In this document: positions 48,035 to 57,713 of the stretch, one piece after another
Layout of the letters: each line of letters begins with the position of its first letter
Numbering within the stretch: the stretch's first letter is position 1
Origin: Galbibacter marinus
GTDB taxonomy: Bacteria; Bacteroidota; Bacteroidia; Flavobacteriales; Flavobacteriaceae
Length of the DNA: 64,000 nucleotides
Assembly (NCBI RefSeq): GCF_000300875.1
Contig: NZ_AMSG01000009.1
Coordinates: forward strand, 1 to 64,000
Reading direction: 5' to 3'
Program-made: the position numbers and the translations under genes
Notes under the pieces: generated by a model
What the model was told of the DNA's origin: nothing
Database searches by the model: none
What the model saw: only the letters and a program-made list of their open reading frames with translations

Positions 48035-48069
48035 AAAAAACCCAGTAAACTATTATTAGGATACTGGGT
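48035..48069 (-). terminator. Terminator of the M61 peptidase gene
   Basis: ACCCAGTA (48040-48047) pairs with TACTGGGT (48062-48069). The minus strand continues into a run of six T (48035-48040). Confidence 0.8.
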
Positions 48070-48093
48070 GTTGATTTTGTGTTCTAACAGGTG

Positions 48094-49953
48094 TTATTCC
48101 TTTAACCAAGAATGTCTTAAGTCTTTTTGAACCTGGGTAGCATCTTTAGTTTCTTGAATTTTTCCAGATTCTATTACGGGAGTGCCAAGTGTTCCATGGA
48201 GTTCTAACTCTTCACCATCACGCTCGACGGTAAGGTTGATTTCAGAATCCGCTTGCCAAGCCATAGATTGCATGATTACATTTTGGATACTTTCTAAAGT
48301 AAACTCAGTCCCATTGACTTCTTTAATGATATCGCCACTTTGTAATCCAAGAGCATTCATACTAGAATTTAAGGTAGTATTTCTAACAAAAATGGCTTTG
48401 GTTTGTGGATTGACATCAATAAACGGGATCTGTCCATGTATAAAGAACATGGTAGGTTCTAAAACTGTAGAGGATTCTAAACCAACTTTCTCAAAGAAAG
48501 TGTTATAATCAATTGGCTCACCACCTTTGATGTGCTTTTCGATAAAGGTTTTTACCTCAGGGTAGGTCAAGGAGACGATTTTATCAAACAATTCATCATC
48601 CTTAAACGGCTTGTCCATCCCATACTCATTGGATAGCTCCTTCATTAGCCAAAGAATGCCTTTTTCACCCTGACTTTGTTCTCTTATGATGATATCTAAA
48701 CACATACCGATTAGAGCACCTTTTTCATAAACATTTGCAAACTCTTTTTTATATGGTTCAACCAGAATATTTTTACTGATCTTGGTAAAAGAAGTGCTGT
48801 CGTTGTAATTTCTAGAATTTTCAATCTTTTCACCCATACGATCATAAAAGTCCTGATTATCTATAAGACCTTGGTTGATCTGGAATAGATTGGCAAAATA
48901 TTCGGTAACTCCTTCGTACATCCATAGGTGTTGAGACATCTGAGGATCGTTGTAATCAAAGTCTTGAATTTCTTCAGAATGAACAGTAAGAGGAGTTACA
49001 ATATGGAAAAACTCATGAGAGACCACGTCGGTCATTGTTTTTACAAGTGCTTCCTTAGGCATGGTCTCTGGCAATACCACGGTGGTACTAGTATGATGCT
49101 CCAAAGCTCCAAATCCTGTTGGACTTCCAGGTTGCATACTTCCTAAGAAAAGTAGAATGTGATAGCTATTAGTAGAATTAATAGGCCCAAGAAAAGCTTT
49201 TTGAGCTTTCATCATTTCTTCCATTTCCTCGCTGATACTAAGGGCAGAGTATACTTTGTTAGGTGAATAGACAGAAAGGGTCACGGTAATGTCGTTTACA
49301 GAGAAGGTCTCAGAATCCGCTCTAGAATACATAATTGGATTATCAGTCACTTCAAAGTAGCGGTTGGCAATATAAGTATCCGTATTGGGATTATCAGAAG
49401 TTGTTTCTATCTTTTTTAAAGAAGTACTACCGCTCATGCTTTGCTCATGAGCAATACGAATTTGATAAGGACGCTCTTCTAAATTGTCAAAGTACCCCAC
49501 AAACATATGCATGTTCATAAAGTAATTTTCGCCCTCTTCAATATTACTACCCGCAGGGGAGAATACGGCATCCTCATATTGTGTTTCAGTATCAAAGGAG
49601 TCGTTTACACTATAGGTGATTTTATCAAGTTGGGTGGCGTTCTCTATTTTCCAAGTATTTTCATCCACCGAAACAATTGCTAAAGGATTGTCATCGTAAT
49701 CAAGTGCCTGTAAATCTTCTATGAATTTCCCATAATTGTCATTGCTATAGGTCCCAGGAACGGTTTTTGGAATATAAAAATTGACGGTCTCACTAGTAAA
49801 TCTACCTGGATTAACCTGGACAACTACCTTGTCATCTGTGACATTAATAAGGTCGATATCCACCATTATAGCAGATTCACTTGCAAGGTCACTTACTTTT
49901 GGCGTACAGCTCAATACAAGAACTGCAGCTAAGGAAAATATTAATTTTTTCAT
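48094..49953 (-). CDS. M61 family metallopeptidase with PDZ domain, lipoprotein
   Basis: This 619-residue exported glycyl-aminopeptidase-like enzyme has a lipobox at Cys16 (VLVLSCTP). The zinc motif H-E-F-F-H lies near residues 311-315 (DVVSHEFFHIVTP), with the third ligand Glu in MYEGVTEYFANL about 35 residues on. GALEHHTST precedes it, as in the family. A PDZ domain lies near 525-600 (LQSGDIIKEVNGTEF). It is a single gene with its own terminator. Likely role: periplasmic peptide turnover. Confidence 0.93.
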   Translation of the reverse strand: MKKLIFSLAAVLVLSCTPKVSDLASESAIMVDIDLINVTDDKVVVQVNPGRFTSETVNFYIPKTVPGTYSNDNYGKFIEDLQALDYDDNPLAIVSVDENTWKIENATQLDKITYSVNDSFDTETQYEDAVFSPAGSNIEEGENYFMNMHMFVGYFDNLEERPYQIRIAHEQSMSGSTSLKKIETTSDNPNTDTYIANRYFEVTDNPIMYSRADSETFSVNDITVTLSVYSPNKVYSALSISEEMEEMMKAQKAFLGPINSTNSYHILLFLGSMQPGSPTGFGALEHHTSTTVVLPETMPKEALVKTMTDVVSHEFFHIVTPLTVHSEEIQDFDYNDPQMSQHLWMYEGVTEYFANLFQINQGLIDNQDFYDRMGEKIENSRNYNDSTSFTKISKNILVEPYKKEFANVYEKGALIGMCLDIIIREQSQGEKGILWLMKELSNEYGMDKPFKDDELFDKIVSLTYPEVKTFIEKHIKGGEPIDYNTFFEKVGLESSTVLEPTMFFIHGQIPFIDVNPQTKAIFVRNTTLNSSMNALGLQSGDIIKEVNGTEFTLESIQNVIMQSMAWQADSEINLTVERDGEELELHGTLGTPVIESGKIQETKDATQVQKDLRHSWLKE

Positions 49954-50026
49954 TATTATTGTGTTTTCAAATTCTAGAATTTAAGTAATAGGTCTAAATT
50001 ACGTGTCTTTGTTTCTTAAATAAAAG

Positions 50027-50839
50027 TTAAAAAATACTTTGTAGACTTATGGCCACACCATCCTCTTTATGATGTTTTGTAATCTGATCTGCTACTTTTT
50101 TAACCTCTTCTCTAGCATTAGCAACAGCTACACCAAGCCCTACACCTTGAAGCATTTCAATGTCATTGTAATTATCTCCAAAGGCAACAGTCTCTGACAG
50201 TGTTATATCTGGATAACACTTATTAAGTACTTCTTTGATCCCTGTTAGCTTTGAGACTTCTTTATTGGCGATTTCAATATAGGTGTCCTTTGATCGGTAC
50301 AAATGCAATTGATCTGAAAAGATTTCTTCAAGATAATTGTAAAGTCCTTGAATTTTTTCCTGATCACCCATACACATAATCTTATGTGCTCCAAGGTTTG
50401 TTGATTTCCAAAGCTCTAATACCTCCCTGTTGGATTTAACCTCTGGGCTAGCCTTCGTATTGGATTCTTCGCGTTTAGCCCAATAATCCATTTCTTCCAC
50501 ATACCAGTTATCGGCATGAAATAGACTCAGGTGAACCTTATTTTTCGGATCGCTCTCATTGTAATCCACAATGTTTTGCAAGATATCAATTGGAATTTCA
50601 ACAGAGAACAATCCCTCTTTTTTATGTGAAATATAACCTCCGTTGTAAGCAATTAGAGGTAGTTCTAAACCTTGAAGATCATTTTGCAAATGATACATCT
50701 GACGTGGCATCCTAGAGGAGACCAGTATGAAAGGGATCTCATCTTTTATTTTAATTACTGCAGCGATGGTTGCAGGAGTGAGTTCACGATCTGGTCCAAG
50801 TAAGGTGCCGTCAATATCAGTAAAAGCAATTTTATACAT
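50027..50839 (-). CDS. Cof-type HAD family phosphatase
   Basis: This 270-residue hydrolase has HAD motif I in FTDIDGTLLG (Asp8 nucleophile, Asp10 acid), motif II in ILVSSRMP, a C2B cap domain, motif III Lys in VSKLTGIKEVL and motif IV in VAFGDNYNDIEML. Members dephosphorylate sugar phosphates or related metabolites; the substrate here is unknown. It lies 9 bases after the serine hydrolase gene on the same strand. Confidence 0.92.
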   Translation of the reverse strand: MYKIAFTDIDGTLLGPDRELTPATIAAVIKIKDEIPFILVSSRMPRQMYHLQNDLQGLELPLIAYNGGYISHKKEGLFSVEIPIDILQNIVDYNESDPKNKVHLSLFHADNWYVEEMDYWAKREESNTKASPEVKSNREVLELWKSTNLGAHKIMCMGDQEKIQGLYNYLEEIFSDQLHLYRSKDTYIEIANKEVSKLTGIKEVLNKCYPDITLSETVAFGDNYNDIEMLQGVGLGVAVANAREEVKKVADQITKHHKEDGVAISLQSIF

Positions 50840-50848
50840 GTATTTATT

Positions 50849-52210
50849 TTAGGGATTTGTTTTGACAAATTGAATTTCTTGTCCGTTTTGGTTGAGTAAT
50901 AAGCCGACCACAGTGTTGTTTTCATCCTTTTCAAAAACCACCTCAGCTTTAACTACCTTATAGATGAAGCTCTCACCTCCTTGATAGAATATCGGAAATT
51001 CGGGTTGTTGATTGAGTTTGGCATAAAGATGATCGTCTTTTAGAACGATGCTATAGTTAAGCCCAAGTCCATCATTGATATATTCGCCTTGGTATGGCTG
51101 TAATTGTTCTTTGGATATAGCAACCTCTTCTTTATCTATTTGTAAAGGGTATGCTTTGGGGTTTATAAGATATTTTGCCAAGTCTTCTATGGAGCTTGAT
51201 CCTGAATTTGTCATCACGCTGATGACTCTATTTGAGTTAAGGTCAATGGCAATAAAGGTTCTAAAACCTCCAGTTCCACCTCCGTGAAACACGATCCCGT
51301 CTTGATCGATAAACCAACCCAACCCATAATGATTTCCATCTTTATCGGTAAAATAGCTTTTGGTGGCTACCTTGTTACTTTTAGCAAAAGGCGATGAGGT
51401 TTCCAAAAATTGTTTTCCAAACCGTTGCAAATCAGTGATAGTGGTTTTTAGTCCCCCTGCTGCATCCATGACTTTAAAGTTCCAATGAGGAACGTTTTGT
51501 GTTCCTATATATCCTTTGGCTAATTGATGTTTCTCAGCACTGCTCACATCAAAATAGGTGTCAGAGAGTTGCAGCGGTTTTAATATCTGATCCCGAACTA
51601 AGGTTCTAAATCCAATTTGCTTGTAAGTGGATAATACATCTCCTAATAACCCAAATCCAAGATTTGAATACACAAAATTTTCTCCTACCGATCTTGGGAT
51701 ATGATGGCTGAGAAAGCTGTACATTTTAGATTGATCATAATCTGCATAAGGATTAAGTTGATTAGATAAATCCAAATTAGAGGGAAGTCTAGGTAATCCA
51801 GAAGAATGGGTAGCTAAACTCTTAAGGGTTACTGGGTTTCCTTTTTTGTCTGTAAGATCAATAGAATCAGGTAAAAATTCATTCACTTTTTGAGATAAAC
51901 TCAAACTATCCTCCACGACATATTTAGCTAAAAGTAAACCTGTAAAGGATTTGGTGATGGACCCAATTTCATATAAAGTATGTTGATCTGCCTTAACTTG
52001 TTTTTCAAGATCACGCCATCCATGAACGTAGAAATGTGTACCTGTACTATCTGTTAAACCTACGGCAATTGATGGATTGATGTGGTTTTTAACACGATAC
52101 TGAACTTCTTTTTTTAAAAGTTCTGGTATTTGACTAATTCCAAGATTGACACTTAGAAACATCATCAAAATTAAAGTGTATGTGCGTTGTCTATTATTAC
52201 TAGAATACAT
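50849..52210 (-). CDS. Serine hydrolase of the beta-lactamase class C/penicillin-binding family
   Basis: This 453-residue exported protein has a signal peptide (about 1-26), the S84-I-T-K87 catalytic motif, Y181-S-N183 and an HGGGTGGF motif in place of KTG. Its C-terminal 100 residues form an extra beta domain (LQPYQGEYINDGLGLNYSIVLKDDHLYAKLN in outline). Such proteins are usually esterases or D-amino peptidases rather than antibiotic-resistance enzymes. It is followed 9 bases later by the Cof phosphatase. Confidence 0.92.
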   Translation of the reverse strand: MYSSNNRQRTYTLILMMFLSVNLGISQIPELLKKEVQYRVKNHINPSIAVGLTDSTGTHFYVHGWRDLEKQVKADQHTLYEIGSITKSFTGLLLAKYVVEDSLSLSQKVNEFLPDSIDLTDKKGNPVTLKSLATHSSGLPRLPSNLDLSNQLNPYADYDQSKMYSFLSHHIPRSVGENFVYSNLGFGLLGDVLSTYKQIGFRTLVRDQILKPLQLSDTYFDVSSAEKHQLAKGYIGTQNVPHWNFKVMDAAGGLKTTITDLQRFGKQFLETSSPFAKSNKVATKSYFTDKDGNHYGLGWFIDQDGIVFHGGGTGGFRTFIAIDLNSNRVISVMTNSGSSSIEDLAKYLINPKAYPLQIDKEEVAISKEQLQPYQGEYINDGLGLNYSIVLKDDHLYAKLNQQPEFPIFYQGGESFIYKVVKAEVVFEKDENNTVVGLLLNQNGQEIQFVKTNP

Positions 52211-52520
52211 CTATGTTATATTATCATCATTCTTTGATACGTTGAGGTTATGGGGTTTAGATCTTTAAAGAGGGCTTTTTTTGTGGAATAATTTTTCCAT
52301 TAAAATGTTTTGTAAAGATATGAAAGAACAAGAACATTTAACAATTAGCAGCCCCTTAAAGTACTGGACTGTCATAGTTACAGATTAAATACAACCATTT
52401 TAGCTATTAATGCTATAACTTTTAAACGAAGCTTTGAACCATCATTAAGACAATATTGCAAATCTTTGTTAAACAAACAACGGTTCAATTAAAAGCTTTA
52501 TTTTTGCCAAAAAGTAGGAT
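52211..52520. other. Divergent gap; weak promoter for the S1/P1 nuclease
   Basis: TATTTTTG (52500-52507) matches TAnnTTTG and would give a leader of about 10 bases for the nuclease gene. No TTG lies 19 bases before it. Nothing else was recognised. Confidence 0.4.
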
Positions 52521-53291
52521 ATGCGTTTATTAGTTTTTGTGCTATTGTTGAGCTTGCAGCAAATGACAGCTGCTGATTTTTTTTGGGGAAAGACTGGTCA
52601 TAGAGTCGTAGGTGAAGTTGCCGAGCAACACATTAAAAAAAGCACCTTAAAAAAGATTGATAAGATACTTGATGGACAAAGTTTAGCGGTAGTGGCTAAC
52701 TTTGGGGATGATATTAAATCTGATCCGCGGTACAGAGAATTTGGGCCATGGCATTATGTGAATATCGCTCCAGGTAAAAAGTATGGTGATGATCAGCCCT
52801 ACAGAAAAGGAGATATAGTAACGGGTATTCAAAAATGTATTGAAGTAGTTCAAGATAAGAATGCCTCTAAAGAGCAGCGCGCCTTTTACTTAAAATTATT
52901 AGTTCATTTTGTGGGTGACCTTCATCAGCCTATGCATGTAGGTTATGCCCAAGATAAAGGAGGGAATGATATCCAAGTTCGCTGGTTTAATAAAGGTACA
53001 AATCTACATCGGCTTTGGGATACCAATATGATCGAATCCTATGATATGAGTTTTACTGAGTTAAGTGAAAACCTTCCTGTTCTAAGTAAGCAGCAACAAG
53101 AATTTATCATCCAAGGAGATCTGTTGGACTGGGTCGCTGATTCACAAAAAATCGCAAAGCAGGTCTATGAATCAGTAGAGGTAGGAGAGAAATTAGGGTA
53201 TACCTATATGTACGAGCATTTTGATACTGTCAAAATACAACTCCAAAAAGGAGGACTTCGACTTGCTAAATTACTTGATGAGATTCTGTAA
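52521..53291 (+). CDS. S1/P1 family zinc-dependent nuclease, secreted
   Basis: This 256-residue exported nuclease degrades single-stranded nucleic acids or 3'-nucleotides. After the signal peptide the mature protein would start near Trp22 (FFWGKTGHRVVG), whose amino group is a zinc ligand in this family. Further zinc-ligand motifs are FGDDIKSDPRY, PWHYVNIAPG, LLVHFVGDLHQPMHVGYAQDKGGND and LHRLWDTNMI. It probably salvages extracellular DNA or RNA for phosphate and nucleosides. Confidence 0.93.
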   Translation: MRLLVFVLLLSLQQMTAADFFWGKTGHRVVGEVAEQHIKKSTLKKIDKILDGQSLAVVANFGDDIKSDPRYREFGPWHYVNIAPGKKYGDDQPYRKGDIVTGIQKCIEVVQDKNASKEQRAFYLKLLVHFVGDLHQPMHVGYAQDKGGNDIQVRWFNKGTNLHRLWDTNMIESYDMSFTELSENLPVLSKQQQEFIIQGDLLDWVADSQKIAKQVYESVEVGEKLGYTYMYEHFDTVKIQLQKGGLRLAKLLDEIL

Positions 53292-53370
53292 AGTGTTTCT
53301 TATTATAAAAAGGCATCAAAGCTAAAGATGATTAAACCAGTAGTAGTTTTAAAATTATCCACTACCGGTT

Positions 53371-54246
53371 TTAATTTTCCAGTACCGTCTTTAACTCATT
53401 ACGGTATTGTGAAGGAGACTTACCTGTAAACTTTTTAAAAGATTTGTTGAAATACGAAAAGTTGTTGAATCCACTTTCAAAACAAATATCCGTAATACCG
53501 ATTGGTTTTTCTGCTAGTAGTTTAGAAGCGTGCACCAAACGGTACTCATTGACAAAGTTAGTAAAAGTCTTACCTGTGATGTGTTTAAAGTACCTACAGA
53601 AAGAAGGGACGGTCATCCCTGATACATTTGCTATTTCTTCCAATGGAATCTGCCGTTGAAAATTTGTCTTTACATAATTAAAAACAACATTGATTCGTTC
53701 ATTATCCTGTACATCCGCCTGAAGAGAAAACCCTTCTGCGTTTAATATTTGGTAATCCGGTGAATGTTGAAGCTGTTCAAGAATAGATAAAAATCCCAAA
53801 AGTCGCTGGAAATTATTCATTCCTTCCAAAGCCTCAATCTTTTCACCTACGATCTCTTTGGTCTTACCCGTAAAAGCCAATCCTCCTCTACAGCGTTTAA
53901 AAAGTAATTTAATATTTGCCATCTCTGGTTTGTCCATCATCTGGGTGCCTAAAAAATCAGGAAGCATCTGAATGACTACTTCATTTTCATTCCCAGTAAA
54001 CTTATCGGTAAAACCACAGTGTGGAAGATTTGATCCAATTAAAATCAAATCTCCTTCTGTATAATAAGAGATATGGCTTCCAATTTGGCGTTTTCCAGCT
54101 CCTCCTTTGACATATACTAATTCAATTTCAGGGTGGTAATGCCAATACGAAGTATTTTGATTTTGATTCTCTTTAAACTTGATAAATGAGAACGAACTTC
54201 CGAAACTTGGATTAATAACCTCTAATGCTGGTTTTTTAATACTCAT
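53371..54246 (-). CDS. AraC family transcriptional regulator with N-terminal cupin
   Basis: This 291-residue regulator has a cupin-like sensor domain (about 30-110; YWHYHPEIELVYVKGGAGKRQIG) and a C-terminal double HTH (about 190-287; PLEEIANVSGMTVPSFCRYFKHITGKTFTNFV, then GITDICFESGFNNFSYFNKSFKKFTGKSPSQYR in outline). It has the architecture of sugar-responsive AraC regulators. Its target is not evident; the neighbouring genes are unrelated. Confidence 0.92.
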   Translation of the reverse strand: MSIKKPALEVINPSFGSSFSFIKFKENQNQNTSYWHYHPEIELVYVKGGAGKRQIGSHISYYTEGDLILIGSNLPHCGFTDKFTGNENEVVIQMLPDFLGTQMMDKPEMANIKLLFKRCRGGLAFTGKTKEIVGEKIEALEGMNNFQRLLGFLSILEQLQHSPDYQILNAEGFSLQADVQDNERINVVFNYVKTNFQRQIPLEEIANVSGMTVPSFCRYFKHITGKTFTNFVNEYRLVHASKLLAEKPIGITDICFESGFNNFSYFNKSFKKFTGKSPSQYRNELKTVLEN

Positions 54247-54417
54247 ATAATCAGTTGTTTATAATGTGAAATTCACGATTTATAGCTAATTGCAAGATAC
54301 AAAATTTTAACCAGAATATGTCTTATTTTATCCTTAACATTAAATTAACATTGCAATCATGTTAATATAGCACATAAACTGGAAAATTTGGAAGTAGTAT
54401 ACGCCCCATTACAGAGG

Positions 54418-54425
54418 TATATTTG
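54418..54425 (+). promoter_or_regulatory. -7 promoter element of the secreted protein gene at 54470
   Basis: TATATTTG is a perfect TAnnTTTG, 45 bases upstream of the ATG. A TTTG (54387-54390) lies upstream, but at a spacing larger than 19. Confidence 0.5.
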
Positions 54426-54469
54426 TACTGTAGTTAAAATGAAAAAAACAACTATTAAAATTGCAAGAA

Positions 54470-55069
54470 ATGAAAAACATAATTAAAAGAAGTTTGGCAG
54501 TTGTAGTGTTGAGTATTGCAACTTTAGCCTCCGTTAGCGCGAAAGATTTTGACATGGAAGTGAAAAAGGTTGATGACAGAACGGTTGACCTTATTATAGA
54601 GAAAACTTCTCAGCCAGTTGATATCGCATTTGTTGACGCAAATGGTGTGGTTTTATACAAATACTCATACAAAGAGTTACCAACAAGCACTAAACGATAT
54701 AACTTTAAAGATTTACCAAAGGGAACTTACTATTTCAAAGTAGAAAGTGCTACTAAAATAGAAACCATCCCAGTGGTAGTTACTCAAAGCGAAACTGTAA
54801 TTAACAGTGATAAAAAGGAAATAACTTACAAGCCTCATTTCAGAGTAGATGGTGATGTTGTTAGTATAAACCTTTTAAACATTGACGAATCTGTTGTCGA
54901 TATCAAAGTTTTTGATCAGACTTCAAATTCATTAGTACACCAAGAAATATTGCAGGGAAAAAAGAGCATAGGAAAAAGATTTGATTTCTCTTCTGTTAAC
55001 GATCGTAGAGTTTACAGATTAGAAGTTACCCACTTAGGGAACACTTATTACAAAACAGTTAGCTTGTAA
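54470..55069 (+). CDS. Secreted protein of unknown function
   Basis: This is a 199-residue protein starting at the ATG at 54470; a TTG nine bases upstream is also in frame. A signal peptide ends near ASVSA (about residue 21). The mature part is predicted all-beta, with two similar halves: YKYSYKELPTSTKRYNFKDLPKGTYYFKVES and VHQEILQGKKSIGKRFDFSSVNDRRVYRLEVTH in outline. Both recall secretion-tail or FixG/fibronectin-like folds. I do not recognise a family. It stands alone between a Bacteroidetes-type -7 element and a strong terminator, which suggests substantial expression. Confidence 0.75.
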   Translation: MKNIIKRSLAVVVLSIATLASVSAKDFDMEVKKVDDRTVDLIIEKTSQPVDIAFVDANGVVLYKYSYKELPTSTKRYNFKDLPKGTYYFKVESATKIETIPVVVTQSETVINSDKKEITYKPHFRVDGDVVSINLLNIDESVVDIKVFDQTSNSLVHQEILQGKKSIGKRFDFSSVNDRRVYRLEVTHLGNTYYKTVSL

Positions 55070-55094
55070 TCTTAAATTAGATTTTTGAAGTTGG

Positions 55095-55125
55095 AAAAGG
55101 GAGAGGTTAGACTCCCTTTTTTTTT
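55095..55125 (+). terminator. Terminator of the secreted protein gene
   Basis: AAAAGGGAG (55095-55103) pairs with CTCCCTTTT (55112-55120), followed by further T residues. Confidence 0.9.
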
Positions 55126-55363
55126 GCCTTAATTTTAAGGCAAGCACCTCTAGAAAGCTCCGTTGCACGACCTTCTTCTGGAGGTTTTTTATTTTTCCTT
55201 CAAAGGGTTTTATTCCTGAACTATGGACTTTTGCAACCCATAGTTTCTCTCAGAACAACTAGTCCCTGAAGGTTGTCTTAATTCCTATTTATTTTTTTTA
55301 AGTGTAACATTTTAAGAATTCCCGTATCTAAAAGTTGAATTAAACACATTTAATATTTAGGTT

Positions 55364-56209
55364 ATGAGAATTTCTATTGTATTATTATGTTACACCATTT
55401 TGGCAACCAGCAGTGGTTTTAGTCAAACCAAAACATATCCTTTTGAGGTTCTAAAGACTGGGAAGGGGATTGAGTCCATGATTTTCATTCCAGGCTTTGG
55501 ATGCTCGGGTAAGGTGTGGGAACAGACAATATCTAATTTTGAAAATGATTTTAGTTGTTATACCCTTACTATGGCTGGTTTTGCAGGAGTTCCAGCACAA
55601 GGAAGCCCAACTTTTAACTATTGGAAAACATCCATTGCAAGCTACATAAAGGACAATTCAATTGAAAAGCCAATACTCGTTGGTCATAGTATGGGCGGAG
55701 TATTAGCGATGGAAATTGCTGCGGATTATCCCGATTTACTTGAACGAATCGTTGTTGTAGATGGACTTCCTAGCCTGCAAGCATTATCTAATCCTGATTT
55801 TAAAGCTTCAAAAAACCCAAGTTGTTCTAAGATTGTAAACCAAATTACTGCCCTATCAGAGGAGCAATTTTATCAAATGCAAAAAGCGAATATTCCTAGA
55901 ATGGTTACAGATACTACCAAGCAAAAGGAAATCCTTTCTTGGACAATGGCTTGTGATCGGAATGTTTTTGCCATGATGTATTGCGATTTTTTAAATACCG
56001 ATTTAAGAACAAAAATCGGTAACATCAAATGTCCTGTATTAGTGATGTTATCTCCTGGGATGGAGAATTTTAAAAGAAACATCGATGATCAATTTAAAAA
56101 CCTTCAAACTGTGGAACTTCAATTTGCTAAAAAAGGGCTACATTTTATTATGTTTGATGATCCCCAGTGGTACCTTGACCAACTAACCAATTTTACAAGC
56201 TTGAATTAA
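55364..56209 (+). CDS. Exported alpha/beta hydrolase
   Basis: This 281-residue hydrolase has a Sec signal peptide (about 1-20, ends GFSQ). The oxyanion region is FIPGFGCSGKVW, the nucleophile elbow is G-H-S109-M-G-G and the acid follows in VLVMLSPGMENF-like strands. A catalytic His is likely in KKGLHFIMFDDPQW. The stop codon overlaps the start of the ECF sigma gene (TAATG), so the hydrolase is the first gene of a sigma/anti-sigma-like operon. The substrate is unknown. Confidence 0.88.
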   Translation: MRISIVLLCYTILATSSGFSQTKTYPFEVLKTGKGIESMIFIPGFGCSGKVWEQTISNFENDFSCYTLTMAGFAGVPAQGSPTFNYWKTSIASYIKDNSIEKPILVGHSMGGVLAMEIAADYPDLLERIVVVDGLPSLQALSNPDFKASKNPSCSKIVNQITALSEEQFYQMQKANIPRMVTDTTKQKEILSWTMACDRNVFAMMYCDFLNTDLRTKIGNIKCPVLVMLSPGMENFKRNIDDQFKNLQTVELQFAKKGLHFIMFDDPQWYLDQLTNFTSLN

Positions 56210-56685
56210 TGGACTTTGAAAAACTATATAAAACATATTGGCAGCGGATATTTCGAGTTTGTATGGGATATGTGAACAATTATAGTCTTGCCCAAGATTT
56301 AACCCAGGAGACTTTTATTATTGTGTGGAAACAGCTCCCGAAATTTAGAAATGAATCCAATATTGGGACGTGGATATTTCGCATAGCTTCTAATAATTGT
56401 TTACGTCATATAGAGGTGGAGAATCGAATGAAAAAAACCACACTTCCTATTGATCTAAAACAGGAGACTTTAGTTTCTGTAGAGCCGAAAATACAATTTC
56501 TTTATAAATGTATTTCAGAACTAAAAGAAATTGATAGGATCGTGATTTCCTTGGAATTAGAGGAGATCAAGCAATCTGAAATTGCTAAAATAGTTGGACT
56601 TTCAGAGGTTAATGTACGGGTGAAAATCCATAGAATAAAGGAAAAATTAACGCAAAAATTTAAGGACCATGGAAACCAATATTGA
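56209..56685 (+). CDS. ECF-type RNA polymerase sigma factor
   Basis: This 158-residue sigma factor has region 2 at about 3-70 (FEKLYKTYWQRIFRVCMGYVNNYSLAQDLTQETFIIVWK in outline, with GTWIFRIASNNCL) and region 4 at about 100-150 (LKEIDRIVISLELEEIKQSEIAKIVGLSEVNVRVKIHRIKEKL in outline). It overlaps the hydrolase gene by 1 base and the following membrane protein by 17 bases, so the three are translationally coupled. Confidence 0.92.
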   Translation: MDFEKLYKTYWQRIFRVCMGYVNNYSLAQDLTQETFIIVWKQLPKFRNESNIGTWIFRIASNNCLRHIEVENRMKKTTLPIDLKQETLVSVEPKIQFLYKCISELKEIDRIVISLELEEIKQSEIAKIVGLSEVNVRVKIHRIKEKLTQKFKDHGNQY

Positions 56686-57286
56686 TTTGAAAAACATATG
56701 GCAACAACAAAAAAGTGAGCAACCAGATTTCAAGGAACTACTAGAGAAATTAAGCCGGTATAAAAAATCCAATCTGCGTAAACTAGCCTTTACCAATATT
56801 ATACTTTTACTTACCTGTGCGTTTATTCTCTTTATTTGGTTTTATTTTCAACCTCAATTGGTGACAACCAAAATTGGGATTGTTATCTGCGTTTTGGGCA
56901 TGTTGATTTATCTTTTATTTTACAATAAATTCTCTAGAAATCTCAAAACCATCGATAGCACGGACTCCAATCATGAGTATATACAAAATCTCAATGCTTT
57001 GGTAGTTAAACAAAGGTTTATGCAAACCACCATGTTTTCTCTTTATTTTGCCATGCTCTCAATTGGTTTGTCTTTATATTTTATCGAATACACATTAATG
57101 ATGTCTCTATTCTGGGCATGTTTTACTTACCTTATGACTTTCACGTGGTTGGCTATTAATTGGTTGTACTTTAGGCCAAGGGTGATAAAAAAGCAGCGTG
57201 CGAAACTTGATGAGCTCATCAGTGCCTTTAATCACTTAAACGCCCAGTGGCCAGAAGATAAAAACAATAATGATGCACAGGCATAA
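56669..57286 (+). CDS. Membrane protein, candidate anti-sigma factor
   Basis: This 205-residue protein has a short cytoplasmic N-terminus (DLKNIWQQQKSEQPDFKELLEK) and four predicted membrane helices arranged in two pairs (about 42-60, 66-84, 118-136, 142-162). Overlap with the ECF sigma gene and the N-terminal 'IWQ.Q' helix, common in Bacteroidota sigma-regulatory membrane proteins, suggest it holds the sigma factor at the membrane. No zinc-binding anti-sigma motif is seen, so this is inference from context. Confidence 0.7.
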   Translation: METNIDLKNIWQQQKSEQPDFKELLEKLSRYKKSNLRKLAFTNIILLLTCAFILFIWFYFQPQLVTTKIGIVICVLGMLIYLLFYNKFSRNLKTIDSTDSNHEYIQNLNALVVKQRFMQTTMFSLYFAMLSIGLSLYFIEYTLMMSLFWACFTYLMTFTWLAINWLYFRPRVIKKQRAKLDELISAFNHLNAQWPEDKNNNDAQA

Positions 57287-57314
57287 GGCGTATAGAATAG
57301 GAAGTACTTTACGT

Positions 57315-57713
57315 TTACTTTTTAATGTATTCTGCCCTACGGAACCGGAGCGCTTCCCAGTCGGAGTCAATTTTCAACCTCTTAATCTGATCGTAACCTT
57401 TTTTAACTAGAGGGTCCCACTGATAATCATTGGTGATGTCAGTGCGTAAGTTTTCAGATTTTTTCCTTGGATGTGCCACCCATAAGATAACATCATCCTT
57501 TAATTTTGGAAGCAAGGTCTGCAGTTGATCTTCAAACTCTTTTATAGAAGAAACAAAAAGGAGTGCAAATTCCATTTTATTAACCTGGATGAGAGATTGA
57601 TAGATATCAATATTTACAAGTTTGGCTAATTTCTCTGCAAAACCTTCGGGCTCATTGATAATTAGGATTTCTTTCTGATTCTCTAATTTTAGTTTTTCGA
57701 ATAATGTCTTCAT
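57315..57713 (-). CDS. DUF3052-like protein
   Basis: This 132-residue cytoplasmic protein has the pattern of DUF3052-type proteins: an ALLFVSSIKEFEDQLQTLLPKLKDDVILWVAHP segment in outline (about 49-80), KKSENLRTDITNDYQWDPL and the terminal WEALRFRRAEYI. No biochemical function is known to me. It stands alone and converges with the candidate anti-sigma gene. Confidence 0.75.
   Translation of the reverse strand: MKTLFEKLKLENQKEILIINEPEGFAEKLAKLVNIDIYQSLIQVNKMEFALLFVSSIKEFEDQLQTLLPKLKDDVILWVAHPRKKSENLRTDITNDYQWDPLVKKGYDQIKRLKIDSDWEALRFRRAEYIKK

Noticed and set aside
50849-52210. The serine hydrolase as an antibiotic-resistance beta-lactamase.
   Set aside because: It has the SxxK and YSN motifs but HGG instead of KTG and an additional C-terminal domain, which fits general esterase/peptidase relatives better.
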